DNA from: Forficula auricularia
Lineage: Eukaryota > Arthropoda > Insecta > Dermaptera > Forficulidae
Direction of reading: 5' to 3'
Length of the DNA: 64,000 nucleotides
Assembly: GCA_024734495.1 (NCBI GenBank)
Contig: JALMQS010000187.1
Span: 22,421,870 to 22,485,869, forward strand
Part shown: positions 1 to 10,757 of the stretch, one piece after another
How positions within the stretch are numbered: the first letter of the stretch is position 1
Layout: every line of letters begins with the position of its first letter
The notes under the pieces: model-generated
The model's input: the letters and a program-made list of their open reading frames with translations, nothing else
Databases searched by the model: none
What the model was told of the DNA's origin: nothing
Program-made: the position numbers and the translations under genes

Positions 1-45
1 CTGAAATACGCTGGTTCGAGACCGAGTCTCGACAGATTCGTCTGG
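1..45 (+). repeat. SINE-A fragment (tRNA-derived SINE)
   Basis: The window opens inside a SINE-A copy. The segment carries the pol III B-box-like GGTTCGAGACC followed by GAGTCTCG, as in the fuller copies at 460, 20106, 38869 and 61305. Upstream is outside the window; downstream sequence diverges after about position 45. Confidence 0.7.
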
Positions 46-249
46 AAAACAATGTTTGAATTGTGTAAATTTCGTTCTGTTTTTCCTATATATGTTGAAT
101 TACATTCCCCACATGTTATAGAATAGACGCCTTTTTTGTCCATTTTTTTCAATTTTATCTTTCTTATTGTTGCTAATTTCACAGATCCTAATGTTCTCGT
201 AGATTTGAAAATTGTTTCATATCCTAAAGTTTTGAATTATTGTTTCTTT

Positions 250-308
250 TACTGTCTCCTTCAATTTATAAAAATTCAGCTACTCTCGGCAAAAAACTTT
301 CAATTTAA
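250..308 (+). repeat. Penelope-like terminal motif, isolated fragment
   Basis: This piece reads CTGTCTCCTTCAATTTATAA followed by GCTACTCTCGGCAAAA and CTTTCAATTT. The same string borders the ribozyme-bearing inverted elements at 36171-36738 and 54165-54858 and recurs at 4366-4410 and 27950-28000. No hammerhead motif remains beside it. Confidence 0.5.
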
Positions 309-459
309 AATATTAATATTTTTTTGTTTTTTCTTTTATTTCAGGTAAGAATCTCTTTCTGTTGTGCGATGTATCTCTTTCATTTTCCAGTCATCAAAGG
401 TAAAGAGAATTTTAAATGCCCAATTAATTCTTAATTTAAATATTATAATATAATGTTTT

Positions 460-745
460 GGCGACTGTGGGTCAGTGGTTAGATTGTCGGACCGCTGGCC
501 TGAAATACGCTGGTTCGAGGCCGAGTCTCGGCAGATATTTACAGTAGCCTTCTCTTGGAAAGCAATGGCAACCTACCAAGAGTATAATTGCCCAGTAACC
601 TTTCCAAACTAGCCGTTCGGAACTGGCGTTAAAAAGTAGGTCCCGTATATCTGTGTAAAAAGAGCTAAACACACTCAGCCCAGGTATATGGTATGTGGAG
701 AGGAACCAAAACGTCAGGGAGACCTGATATGGCACTTAAAGAATT
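460..745 (+). repeat. SINE-A, near full length
   Basis: A tRNA-derived SINE. The head has an A-box-like TGGGTCAGTGG and B-box-like GGTTCGAGGCC about 45 bp apart. The body contains AAAGCAATGGCAACCTACC and AGTAGGTCCCGTATATCTGT, and the 3' end reads GATATGGCACTTAAAGAA. Five copies lie in the window, all on the plus strand. Pol III transcription of an intact copy is inferred from the boxes. Confidence 0.85.
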
Positions 746-747
746 TA

Positions 748-1949
748 AATTAAGTCAGTTAAGTTTTGGAAGAATCTTATAATTAATTATATGTTATTTA
801 AACAATAGTTCAACCCTTAATCTCACTAGGTGGTTTCAGCAGAAACTTTTCTTTTGATAAACAAACGCGCGTAAAATCTGGAGAGATATATGGTGTTTTT
901 ATATGCTTTTTATATGTATAATTTCGCTTATTATTATTTTTTTTTTCAAAATGTTTTAAACAGTTTTTGATAATTCGAAAATAGTACACAAAAACATGAA
1001 TAATTTTCTAAACGATTACAATACTTTACTATGATATGTGATAAAATAAAAATTAACAAAAAAACAGTCAGTTTATAATTTATATTTTTTGTTTGATATA
1101 AATTTTCCATGTTCACCAGTTACCTATATAGTTTCTATATATAAGCACTAATATTTTACAGGAGCAAATTCATTAATGCAAAAATTCTAATAAATTACGC
1201 TCTAATTTCACCCTTTCCAGAGGGGCCGAGAGAAAAGGTAGGAAAGGCCCCTTTTCCGTTATATTCTAGTTGATTTAATGCTTTGTATGGAGGCAATGTT
1301 TTAATTCGTTTAAATCGAGAAAGCTGTAATCTCTGGCACTTCGACAAGGAGTTGTTTTGCCAAAATACCTCAAAGCGCGCGTTGAGGGCAAATCTACCCT
1401 CTCTTTCTCTCTCATACACAAGCATCAAATATTTCGAAATGTGAAGATCAATTGACAAAGTAAAAGACAAAAAAAAATTCAAAGAATTCTTTGTGTTAAT
1501 TTACATCATTTTCTTTTTTTAATCAAAGAAATAAAAAAATAGAGTAAAAATAAATAAATAAAAATAATTTAATTGGAAGAAATGACACGGAGAAACTGAT
1601 CTGTTATTTTCAATGATTATTTCCGTTGAGATTACGCACGCTGGATATAAAATTTAATTATAATTCGAAGCGAACTCGTTTAATCAATAATACTGACCAT
1701 TTGCAATTTAAATAGGCTGAAATTTCAAAATAATCATTTTTTAGAATGATATTGATACTTTTCAAATATGTTAGATATTAACTGAGCGTTTAAAAATGAA
1801 TAGATACATTAATTAAAATAGGTTTAAGAAAAGTACTTAATATTTATTGGATAATTATAGCCTTTAAAACGCATATATTTTGTGATTGAAATTACTCATA
1901 AAATATATTTTATTTATGTTAAACCTACCTAGTATTTTAATTAACTCTT
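748..1949. other. No gene seen; AT-rich with one less AT-rich island
   Basis: Mostly low-complexity AT-rich DNA. The stretch 1195-1420 is less AT-rich and not repeated elsewhere in the window. Its minus strand is open for 95 codons, but I recognise no protein family or splice context. A short match to 20655-20690 (GGTGGTTTCAGC...TTTTGATAAA) lies near 830-870. Confidence 0.4.
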
Positions 1950-2400
1950 ATTCAAAATATTTCACCCTAGAACCGACACTTAGGAATGAATTAGTCCAAA
2001 GATTCCCGAATCATCTTAATTTATTCTTTTTTATTTTTGTATTATTAGGTACTATTTTAATAGCTCCTCAGCGAGAACAATTTTTATTCGACTAAAACTC
2101 GTCTGAACTTGTCTTTAACATGCTTGAACTGGAAAATATACCAGGCAGGGACTTCAAACCTTCTATCAGCACCCTTTTCGGAAAAATCATTCATTTTAAT
2201 TTCCCTTTGAAACTATCCAACAATTTTATTTCATTTCGAGAACCAAAAACTTTTCAAAATATAGAAATATTTGAAATAACGGATAATAATTTGAAAATTT
2301 AAAGATCCTCCTAAAATTTTAAGTCGACATTATATATTTATGAAAATACTCTAAATGTTTTAAATTTTAGGGATGCGCCGTATTCACAGCATCCATGGAC
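1950..2400 (+). repeat. Interspersed repeat R1, copy A
   Basis: One of four copies (others 18620-18930 minus, 27330-27600 minus, 40120-40500 plus). Shared landmarks are CATGCTTGAACTGGAA, CAGGCAGGGACTTCAAACC and AATAACGGATAATAATTTGA. In the opposite orientation GGTTTGAAGTCCC resembles a pol III B box, so a decayed SINE is possible, but no clean A box is seen. Confidence 0.5.
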
Positions 2401-2619
2401 CGCATGGCACCTTAACATATATTATTTAAATTTATTAGTAGGACAGCTCTCTAGCTCTAGCTGAACCTTTACGGAGAGTCTTTGAAAAACTTCAATTTTT
2501 TTATAATAGGGGACTGATATTTCACAATTATTTATCATCAATGAATTTTTAATAATTTTCTTCTTTTATTTATCTTCTATTGTAAATCTTATGATGTGTT
2601 ATTTTAATTTAGGAATAAC

Positions 2620-2765
2620 AGATTGGAATTAGGTGTACACGTCTTTGGAATTATGTGGAATTATTTTGGAATTCATTAGATAATGCCCCTTCATCTATTG
2701 TCTTCTACTTGGAAATGAAAGTGGAAGTAGGTGTACACGATATTAGGTCGCGGTTCACCCCTCGG
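2620..2765 (-). repeat. Element R2 end (CCGAGGGGTGA family), copy 1
   Basis: On the minus strand this starts CCGAGGGGTGAACCGCGAC and continues GTGTACACCTACTTCC, matching the complete element at 16305-16750. Here there are only scattered TTGGAATTA-like units and no expanded minisatellite. The other terminus is not recognisable. Confidence 0.5.
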
Positions 2766-3297
2766 GAATAACTAAATTATCCAAAAGTTTTTAAAAATGT
2801 TATTTATATGTTTATCTTGACAATGTACATGAAGGCTTGAACAATTGTCCACAATGCAGTGGTCCACAAAAATGTACAAAACGGGACACCCAGAAGTCAG
2901 AAATATTAAGCTTTTGACCCGTTGGCTTCTTGACTCAGAATGAAAGGCAAAAAACAGAGCAAAAGTAAAAGAATCCCGTTACTTGATTAGATATCAGAAA
3001 GGAAAATAATTCCAATATAAAATAAAAACATGCAAGACAGGCCCAATTGATTAGAGATTGTTTTTAAAAATCTAGTGTGCGCGTCAAGTGACTTTTACTT
3101 AACTTTTCTTCATTAATTAAAAATCAACAGAGGAATAAACTTTCGTCCCGAGCCCCAAAAGTGCAATTTTTCATTTAGTCTGTAGGAATGGATGCATGTA
3201 AAGATTTTATTTTTTCGTACAGTTTCCATACAGTTCAACCGATTGAAATGAAATTGAAACCATCACTTTAACAAAACGATCTGTCAACAAACTTAGT
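2766..3297. other. No feature seen
   Basis: Non-repetitive within the window. No open frame, RNA gene or terminal repeat is recognised. Confidence 0.3.
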
Positions 3298-3450
3298 ACC
3301 TTTTCAAATTTTGGAAAAAGTTACTCCATAGTAGAAAAAATAAAAACCATTTTTTTATATATTATGCTTTTATTTGATTATTAAAAAAAAAATTGGTTTT
3401 TATTTTTTCTACTATGGCGTACCTTTTTTCAAAATTTGAAAAGGTACTCG
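3298..3450. repeat. Inverted repeat, about 60-bp arms
   Basis: The left arm begins TACCTTTTCAAATTTTGG and includes ACTCCATAGTAGAAAAAATA. The right arm is its reverse complement, ending AAAATTTGAAAAGGTA. The spacer is about 40 bp of A/T runs. It resembles a small foldback element; no target duplication was defined. Confidence 0.6.
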
Positions 3451-4002
3451 TATTATTGGGAAATAGATAAGGTTTGAAAGAAAAATAGTTTCATAATTGT
3501 GCCAAAATTGTATCATGGTTAAAAATTGAAATTAAAAGAAAAACAATTTTTTTTTTAAGAATCTAGTTAACATCATGATGTTTTTCCTAGAAGCTATTTT
3601 GAGTCCTCAAAACATATTAAAAATTTAGATCAATTGGTTTGGTCAATCCTGAGAGAAAAAAATTTCTGTTTTTTTACATATTTTGCTTTTTCTCAAAAAC
3701 CAATTGAGTTAGGGATCTTACTATTTTATTAGTACCTACATATCCTCTAAGTATCATTAAATTATCTTTCTGGGGCCGATTCAGTATGCTTATACCTTTG
3801 CCCTTTAAGTGCCGAATTTTAGCTACAATCATTTGATAGCCCTATTTGATTTTTTACATTTCTAAATTCATCATGTATCGATAAATCTAATATTATTATA
3901 TTATATTGATGGATTCCAAAAACTGCCAGTGCGCTGATTATAAAATTGAAGCTATATCAACCACAAGCTTGACCCATAGATAGGATTAGCTCTAACTTAT
4001 TG
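3451..4002. other. No feature seen
   Basis: AT-rich sequence with no coding potential, tRNA-like boxes or terminal repeats that I can support. Confidence 0.3.
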
Positions 4003-4103
4003 CCAAAGAGAAACAAAGAGGTTGTCCTCTGCTTGATGAAAATAATCATATACACATATATATCAAGATGATATATCTGTATATATATTATTTATTTGTT
4101 TGA

Positions 4104-4138
4104 GACTATAGTTTCGAAGACTTGGTCTTCATCATCAG
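4104..4138 (-). ncRNA. Hammerhead-like ribozyme motif, PLE family A
   Basis: On the minus strand: CUGAUGA, one extra U, stem II GAAGAC/GUCUUC with loop CAA, then GAAAC and ACUAUAGU ending in the cleavage-type triplet GUC. It is the mirror copy of the motif at 4224-4258. Stem III is formed by the self-complementary ACUAUAGU, favouring a dimer. Confidence 0.65.
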
Positions 4139-4223
4139 TCTTTCTTCAATTATAAATGTTTTTCATGGAGTCAATATCATATGGATATTGACTCCATGAA
4201 AAACATTTATAATTGAAGAAAGA

Positions 4224-4258
4224 CTGATGATGAAGACCAAGTCTTCGAAACTATAGTC
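4224..4258 (+). ncRNA. Hammerhead-like ribozyme motif, PLE family A
   Basis: CUGAUGA + U + stem II GAAGAC/GUCUUC + GAAAC + UAUA + GUC. All invariant core positions (C3 U4 G5 A6 N7 G8 A9, G12 A13 A14) are present; the single nucleotide between A9 and stem II is unlike the canonical hammerhead. Confidence 0.65.
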
Positions 4259-4365
4259 TCAAACAAATAAATAATATATATACAGATATATCATCTTGAT
4301 ATATATGTGTATATGTTTATTTGCATCAAGCAGAGGACAACCTCTTTGTTTCTCTTTGTGAATCA

Positions 4366-4415
4366 ACAACTCTGCTACTCTCGGCAAAACAAAAACTTTT
4401 CAATCTAACTTATTG
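4366..4415 (+). repeat. Penelope-like boundary sequence
   Basis: CAACTCTGCTACTCTCGGCA directly follows the palindrome and recurs at 27953-28000, with shorter matches at 280 and 36708. It marks a common edge of these elements. Confidence 0.5.
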
Positions 4416-4554
4416 ATTGAAATTCATGTTTAAATTTGACTTGACTAGGATGCTTCGATGATGATATTTATAATTTGTAATCTCCGAAATCTCTCTGCTG
4501 TCCTCATTCAGAAAAAAATTGTTGACTTCTTTTTCTTCTTCAATTCCCATCACC

Positions 4555-4622
4555 AGAAGTTCCTAAGGGATCTGTAGCCCTGGGGCCTGAAGTTCCTAAG
4601 GGATCTGTAGCCCTGGGGCCCA
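4555..4622. repeat. Two-unit tandem repeat, about 33 bp
   Basis: The unit beginning GAAGTTCCTAAGGGATCTGT and ending GCCCTGGGGCC occurs twice back to back with no internal difference visible apart from the edges, suggesting a recent duplication. Confidence 0.75.
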
Positions 4623-4794
4623 GCCACTAAAGGGGCTCCTGACTCACTACATTAACATTTTGTCCTTTTTTTAACAATATAAAAAAAATATTGTAAAAAA
4701 TATTTGTTAAGAGAGGGGTTTTGCGATAAAATCTGACCCTGAGGCCCAGATTCTGCTCATTCATCATCATTACTAATATTCCAACATCTTGTTT

Positions 4795-5045
4795 TTTTTT
4801 GTTTTTTTTATTAATGATATTGATGTGAGAAGGAGATACACCAGAAGGTGCATCCCCTAAAGGCCTGTAAGAGATGGCTCCCCCATCGTGAAAATAACAG
4901 AGTAGAAGGAAAGAAGCCGGGATCACAAGCCGAATCTCAGAAAATCAGATACAATCCAATTTTCTAAGTTTTTTAAGGGCTTCGAGCAGTGGTAAATTCT
5001 CCGTGCGATAAATTAGGTTAAATTTATCTCCCACCAATAGTATTG
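4795..5045 (-). repeat. SINE-B, 5'-truncated copy
   Basis: Read on the minus strand it matches the body of the SINE at 41975-42310: GGGAGATAAATTTA, CACTGCTCGAAGCCCTTAAA, then CTTCTTTCCTTCT and CACCTTCTGGTGTATCTCCT, ending CAATATCATTAA plus an A-rich tail. The tRNA-like head is missing. A small insertion relative to the other copy lies after the first block. Confidence 0.7.
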
Positions 5046-5185
5046 CAACATCTAATCTATAATAGTATTGTAACATTGAAATATCAAATCCTTCTTGATT
5101 AAAATCAAAGCAGCTATGTATTAATCAACAATTTTCCTTTTCATAAAAATAAATCAATGAGGTTTTCTGCAGCCTGATGCAAATA

Positions 5186-6072
5186 CCAGGTGTACAAGTA
5201 TGAAATGGGGATTTTTTTCTAAAAAAACATGTTAAATTCGGAAGAATGATAAAAAGTGCTTGATTCAAAGTATGCTCCATCGCTTGTTATACATTTTTCC
5301 CATCTTTCTAGAAATTTGTGAATACCAAGCCAGTAAAAAACTTCCCCTTTTGCTGCGAAACATTCATCAAGCCATTTTTTCACATCTTCATACCAACCAA
5401 AGAGCTGCTCAGCAAGTGCGTGACCAATCGATGCAAATAAGTGGTTATCGGAAGAAGCAAATTCTGGTGAGAAAGCCACATGGGGGTAGAACTTCCTAGC
5501 TGATTGCTTCCAACGTTTCGCGAACTGGTTTTTCCGTATATGATGGAGCATTGTCATGGAGAAAAATGACCTTAATTTGTTTTTTGATATTCTGATCGTT
5601 TTTTGAGCAGCGAACTGTTCAAATCGATCAATTGTTGTTGGTAGAGTTTAGTATTAACCGTTTCAATCGTTTTCGTTCAACAATGCTTGAAATTTTGCAT
5701 CTTCTTACTTTTTTGGTTGTTTTCCGTGTTCCTTGTCTGCAATATCAAAATCACTATTTTTGACACGCCGAAACCATCATTCAAACGTATCTTGCGATGG
5801 AGTATGTTCTCCATAAGCTTCTAGAAGCATTCGGTATGATTGAGCAGCAGTTCTCTTCGAATGAAAACAAAAAATTTATGCTGTCCGCGAATGCTCTTAT
5901 TTGGTACAAAGCAAAACAATACTATGCAAACAATTTTTCAATTTATCACTTATGCGCCTTTGACACTTATTGATGGAGCAACAAAGTGCCATCTATGTCA
6001 AATCTTTATGCTACACACTGAATTGGTACGACATATGTTTCTCAAATCCTCATTTCATACTTGTACACCTAG
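5186..6072 (-). mobile_element. Mariner element 1, decayed, complete ends
   Basis: Terminal inverted repeats of about 28 bp begin CYAGGTGTACAAGTATGAAA and are flanked by TA on both sides (5184-5185, 6073-6074), the normal mariner target duplication. At 887 bp it is shorter than a usual mariner of about 1.3 kb. It encodes a broken transposase on the minus strand. The outer 10 bases match the right terminus of the mariner at 58561-59470. Confidence 0.9.
5219..5896 (-). pseudogene. Mariner transposase pseudogene 1
   Basis: A Tc1/mariner transposase relic. Reading downward from 5896, the N-terminal helix-turn-helix part is recognisable (RTAAQSYRMLLEAYGEH, then WFRRVKNSDFDIADKE) with in-frame stops and a frame change. 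The middle of the protein, including the first catalytic Asp region, is absent. The C-terminal part is open in one frame at 5219-5557 with DNHLFASIGHALAEQ, KKWLDECFA and GIHKFLERWEKC, all typical of mariner C-termini. In place of the usual SDYHLF the sequence has SSDNHLF, keeping the last Asp. The frame runs on past the family's usual YFE ending by about 15 residues. It is non-functional as read. Confidence 0.88.
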
Positions 6073-6074
6073 TA

Positions 6075-7599
6075 TATATAAATATATATCATTTTATATA
6101 TATATATATTTGCGTTAAAGTCAATAATAGAACCTAAAACCTTATTTGTAAGAAACATTGATCAATATCCTTTCACTGTCAAATTATAATTCTACTTTTT
6201 TAGTGCATAAAAACAAAGTATACCATATTTAAACGTGGACTTTTTTGTTCTGCTCTTTACGATAATTTATCAAGACAATATATATCACAAATCACTTTTA
6301 TTATTTTATTTTATTGTTATTTAGTGAATATATCTCGGTTCTCTTTCCTTTATACAACCTCAGTTTGAGATCTTTTATCAATTAATCCACTATCCGTGAA
6401 CTAAAATTGACATAGTTTTCCTTTGTGTTGTTAATTATAGTCATAAAATGTATTTCCTTGAATTAGAGCTTGTAAATTATTCTCTTAAGTGCATATTTCG
6501 CCTTGCAGCTATGCAATCATGATAGCTGGGAAAAATAGTACATTCTCGGTTGCATAACTTGCAGGCGCGTCTTGCCACAAATTTATTACGCTTTACTATT
6601 ATTATTTTCCGGGCTTTCTGTGAGTATAAATCTCTTAATTAAAAAATATATATTCTTTATTAATATATATTTATTATGCTCCAAACTTCTTAATTAAGGT
6701 AGTTGTTTCACCATATGGGTTTTCTTAGGATTTTTTTGAAATTTAGAAAGATTATTATTTAAACACTTCTGTATCGATTGGTGGCAAAACGAAATTTATG
6801 AACAATATAGTTCTGGAGATATTAAATTCCAAAGATAGAGTTTTTCACTCTTATACATTATACGGGATATCGGAAAGTTTACATACATATTTAATTACAA
6901 TTAAGAAACTCTTCTTACTATTGTTATAAAAAACTAAACCAACATTAAACAATAACTAAGATTTTTTAAGAAAATTTTAATTCATAGTTACAACACAGTT
7001 TGTGAGATAATAGTGAATAAATAATGAAAAATTTATAATGAAAAATTTACACCAAAAACGGGGCATATCCCACTCGCTAGCAAGAGGGCCGCCGAAGGCG
7101 AGCTTTGCTGTTAGTCAATCATAATTTTGTTTTTCTACTCACCAGAAATTTGTCATATTTACTTATATAAAACAATTTTTTTGGATACACCAGTCATCAG
7201 ATAAAACTATAAACAAAGAATATACATATGATATATACCAAACTATATATGTATACAGAGTATTCGCCAAAAGTCCAAAAGATGTAATACTTTTAAGACT
7301 ATCTAAATTCTTTAACAAGTGACGCTTCCCTTTCAAATATGTTCCTAATTTAATACTAGTCTACAGTAGACCTCTGGTAGTGGATGTTGGCTGTACTAGT
7401 CATTTACAACTATTATTGTCTTTTTCCGTTTAAGATGAAATGCAAAGTGCGAGAGAGTTTTAAGTTACAATTAAATATAAGACAATTATCATTCACTAAT
7501 TGGTTCATTAAGATAAATCACACATTTTAACCCCTTCATAAATTAATACAACTACAGCTATAAAGAATTCCTAAAAGAAGATAATTTAAAGGTGGGGAT
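6075..7599. other. No gene seen; one GC-rich motif
   Basis: AT-rich with (TA)n near 6085-6110. At 7060-7125 a GC-rich block (CGCTAGCAAGAGGGCCGCCG, then AAGGCGAGC) resembles GC-rich ends of other repeats here (11583-11620, 22340-22400, 23878-23945) but I cannot define an element. Confidence 0.3.
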
Positions 7600-7840
7600 T
7601 GATTGGAGGAGAGATGGATAAGGAGGATAACCAATCGACTTGATTGGGGAATAATGAAATTGAAATAATTATCGGAAAAGAGGTTTTTTATCTAATTAGA
7701 TTTTTCCTCTTATTAAAAACAAGGACTAAAGATGAATAAGGACACTCGATGGTGGAGAAGTAATCTCCGGAATCGAAGCAAAAATACAATGTATACATTA
7801 ATTCATGTAAAATAATTGGATTAATAAAATTTATAAAAAA
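7600..7840 (+). repeat. Interspersed repeat R4, copy 1
   Basis: Shares AATTATCGGAAAAGAGGTTT, AACAAGGACTAAA, GAAGTAATCTCCG and ACATTAATTCATGTAAAATA with 25955-26140. The core also has a short-hairpin appearance around the GGACC/GGTCC-like part in copy 2. Family unknown. Confidence 0.6.
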
Positions 7841-7854
7841 AAAAAAAAAAAAGA

Positions 7855-7985
7855 TAATTTGAAGTTTCTTTTAATTCATAAACCTACGTTTCGGAGGGAA
7901 TAAGCATCCGAAACGTCGGTTTATGAATAATAAGATAGTTTAAATTATTTTCTTTTTTTAATTTTGGACTGCTCATCATATCCAC
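7855..7985. repeat. Penelope-like family B remnant
   Basis: Contains CCGAAACGTCGGTTTATGAA and AAGATAGTTTAAATTAT followed by GGACTGCTCATCA, as in the elements at 15890-16000 and 47061-47380, plus a truncated inverted partner (CTACGTTTCGGAGG). The CUGANGA half of the hammerhead is gone, so it is not a ribozyme. Confidence 0.6.
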
Positions 7986-8289
7986 TCAATAAGTAATAAT
8001 TCAGTTTTAAATTCTCTCATAATCTTTTTTACCATTATTCTTATTCAGAATTGTCTGAAATGTAGTGAAATATTATTTTGAAGGAATTATTTTTTCTCTC
8101 CATCTGGATAATTTTAGCCACGATAACTCAAGAATGAAAGATTGTGGAAAACTTGTTCTGATGTTTGTATTTCCTAAAACTGATTATATTTTAATATTTC
8201 TAGCTTCGGAACGAAAAATAAATGATTTGTTATTTGAGGACTTGCAATTAATGAGATAAAATTTCACAAACAAATTTATATTAATAGGC

Positions 8290-8880
8290 TCCACCGATGT
8301 GCCAAGTTTCTGTTTTCGAACAGTTGACGGAAAAAATTCCATATCGTTAAAATTTGCAAAGAATCGTGAAAATAAAATTCTTCCTTTTCCTCCAATTTAT
8401 TTAATTACCGATAATTTGTTTTGCCATGTTGATGCAAAAAGTGCTAATTTTACTTGACCTGACAGGGTATTGCCAAGTTTTGTAATCGTGCATTTTGGCT
8501 TCGTTTTTTCGAAATATTTCAAAAAGAGCTGAAACTATTTTATAAAAAAAAAATCGACCGAAACCATATCGTTTTGATCTACACAAGATATTAATTATTT
8601 AGTTAGTACATTACCAAAATTAGTGTGCATATCAAAACGAAATTTCACATGTAGATTCTTTCTATTCTGATTAAAAGTTGATTAGATTTCAGTGGAAAGT
8701 GAACAAAAAATTAGGGGTAGTGGAGTAGTTAGTTCTTAAAAAATTAAAATTTTAAAATTTTGAAACTAAAAAAAAAAATGGAATATACTATAAACGGGTC
8801 CTTTAATAAAAAAAGAGAGTAGGTATTTATTTTTTCTGGGATCGAAATTTGAGGGGTTCAAAAAATAGAACTCTCAATAT
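8290..8880 (+). repeat. Interspersed repeat R5, copy 1
   Basis: Aligns by eye over much of its length with 41060-41760: GTAATCGTGCAT, GCTTCGTTTTTTCGAAAT, GCTGAAACTATTTT, ATATCAAAACGAAATTT and AAATGGAATATACTATAAA. No protein or terminal repeat recognised. Confidence 0.55.
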
Positions 8881-8899
8881 AATTCTATTTATTTATTAA

Positions 8900-9325
8900 T
8901 TTAGGCCATAGAAACAATCAATGAAGATGATGCTTTATCTATAAGGGAGGCTAAGAATGCTTAATCTTCTATTACTCTTGAGGATTTAGCATATATAAAG
9001 TGTAATTTTAACAATCTACCTGTAACATTACATCATTAGAAGCAAGAAAGCTGTTTTTTGATACAGTCCATAAAAATATTCCTGAAATTTGAAAAAAAGC
9101 ATCTGGTCCTATTGCCTTCAATATCAATCAAAAAATGGACAAAATACTGAATCGGAATCGTGATTGGACACTAATGGAAAAAATAGCCAGAAATTTAGCA
9201 CCATCATAAATGGCTTATTTGAAATTTAGTCTATTTTTACTTAAAATGCCTATTTTAGTTATTTTTAGCTCTTAGTTGCCTGCCTATTTTAAAGATTTTT
9301 AGTGCCTATAAATCCGACCCCTAGT
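8900..9325 (+). pseudogene. hAT transposase C-terminal relic and right end
   Basis: With stops and a frame change, 9030-9210 reads like the C-terminal part of hAT transposases: SLEARKLFFDTVHKNIP, then NINQKMDKILNRNRDW and LMEKIARNLAP, recalling the LEA...K..VLSKN...L..IA pattern of those proteins. It is followed by TGCCTATTTT subterminal repeats and an end reading AAATCCGACCCCTA, a hAT-style terminus. The matching left end and the 8-bp duplication were not found, so the element is 5'-truncated or too decayed. Confidence 0.5.
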
Positions 9326-9339
9326 AATGAGTATTGTTG

Positions 9340-9985
9340 GAGTATAATTTTATAATTTTGTAAATTGAGGCTTTTAGTCGTTGAAAAAATTAATAAATAA
9401 ATAAAAGGAAATATTTTCAATTGCTAATGGACTCAAAATTAAGAAGGGAGCTTAAACCGAGAAAGTTAAATAATATAATCAATAATTTCCTATGTTAATT
9501 CTAAATATTATAAAATTATTTGATGATTTTTTGAAAAGGAAAAACGGATGCTCAATTTTTTTCCTATTCAAAAAATAATAAAATAATTTTATAATATGTA
9601 AAATTAACATAAGAAATAATTGATTATATTATTTAACTTTCGCGGTTCAAATTGCTTTAAGAAAAAATTAAAACTAACGTTTAAAAGTTAATTTGTCTAA
9701 AGAAGGGAGTTCTTTCGTAAATGATTATAATTTTTTTTTAATATTAAATATAAGTGATGGACCAGATGTTTGGTAAAGTCATGTAGATGGCCACATCAGC
9801 CTATTTCATTTTATTTAAATTCTTGTAAGAGTTTCAATAGTGACAAACATACAAACAGTGATATGACGAGTTCTGTCGAGTGGTTTTTGAATCGCAAGGG
9901 TCTCTCTGATTGAAGATAGCCCACTAAAAAAGTGCGGTTAAATAAAAATTGGCTTTTATTTAAACTTTTTCCCATAACTGGCCCC
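9340..9985 (+). repeat. Repeat R6, copy 1, interrupted
   Basis: The first of two adjacent direct copies (second 10035-11010). It runs from TTGTAAATTGAGGCTTTTAG to the end CCCACTAAAAAAGTGCGGTT. It is split at 9452-9705 by an unrelated AT-rich insert with a flanking 10-bp duplication AAGAAGGGAG. The pair differs at scattered positions, so the duplication is not recent. Confidence 0.75.
9452..9705. mobile_element. Insert in R6 copy 1 with inverted repeat
   Basis: Flanked by AAGAAGGGAG on both sides and absent from the other R6 copy. Inside, TTAAATAATATAATCAATAA and its reverse complement form a hairpin-capable inverted repeat (about 9465-9640). Looks like a small non-autonomous element. Confidence 0.6.
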
Positions 9986-10137
9986 TTAGCCAATTCATTA
10001 AAATAAAACAAGGCCACCAAACACGGTTCTTTTTAAATATAATTTTGTAAATTGAGGCTTTTAGGCGTTGAAAAGATGAATAAATAAATAAATAAAAGAA
10101 GATATTTTCAATTGCTAATGGACTCAAAATTAAGAAT

Positions 10138-10757
10138 TTTGAATTTGAGATTTCTGTATATAAGGATCAAACGGAGAAAAAACCGAATGTTTTCTACATT
10201 TGATTCAATCACGAATCAACTGTAGGGAATTTTTGTCAAATATTGAGTGAAAATAATATTTGAACTTATATATTTCTAACTTGAAATAATGATCTTATAA
10301 ATTTTTATAATTTTTCTAACTGATATAACAAATAATTGAAGAAAATATCTTTTTCAAATAAAGCGCGGTCAAAACACTTCTCATTGATAGGTCAATTATT
10401 ATTTGTTATATCAGTTAGAAAAATTATAAAAATTTAGGAGAAACTAATATTCTATTCTAGTTTAAAAAACAGGGTTGCCTTATTCTATATATGTGATTTC
10501 TGTTTTATATTAATGAAATTGTTAATATAAAAAGAAAAGAAAGAAAAATATTGTGTTTTTTTTATGAATGTGCCAAGTATTTTTTGAAAATTGTGTTCTG
10601 ATGGCCTTCAATGGTAACGAAGATAATAAGAAAATTTAGACGAATGTATGACATGACTATTTGAAGCCCTGAAGAAGTCGGCAATGTCGACGAAACGTTG
10701 GTGGATAAATAAAAAAGTCACACAAAAAAACTTGTCCTTATTTTCCTAAAATAAACT
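10138..10757 (+). mobile_element. Insert in R6 copy 2: foldback repeat plus hammerhead-like end
   Basis: Bounded by AAATTAAGA. Its first half (10185-10435) is a copy of the foldback repeat at 30060-30630, with inverted arms around 10296-10432. Its second half carries a hammerhead-like motif at 10669-10699. It is either one composite element or two nested ones. Confidence 0.55.
10669..10699 (+). ncRNA. Hammerhead-like ribozyme motif, family D
   Basis: CUGAAGA + A + stem II GUCG/CGAC + GAAAC + GUU. Stem I can start with CC/GG flanking the core. Stem III would be the self-complementary ACGU. All invariant core bases are present. Confidence 0.6.

Larger units (their letters stand above)
4003..4360. 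mobile_element. Penelope-like terminal repeats, head-to-head palindrome
   Basis: A near-perfect inverted repeat of about 180-bp arms centred near 4180 (CATATG). Each arm has a hammerhead-like motif, a TATA-rich stretch and an outer segment ending in AGAGGACAACCTCTTTG. A third, single copy sits at 53292-53480 inside a hAT. PLEs are known to leave inverted, partial terminal repeats (pLTRs) that carry minimal hammerhead ribozymes; assignment to PLE rests on that architecture, since no reverse transcriptase remains here. Confidence 0.65.

Noticed and set aside
4627..4926. A 99-codon minus-strand frame sharing MIPASFLLLC with 42173-42385
   Set aside because: The similarity is due to SINE-B in both places; the frame starts inside the SINE body.
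5046..5090. A CRISPR-like short repeat (AATAGTATTG.AACAT twice)
   Set aside because: Only two imperfect AT-rich copies with no regular spacers, in animal DNA.
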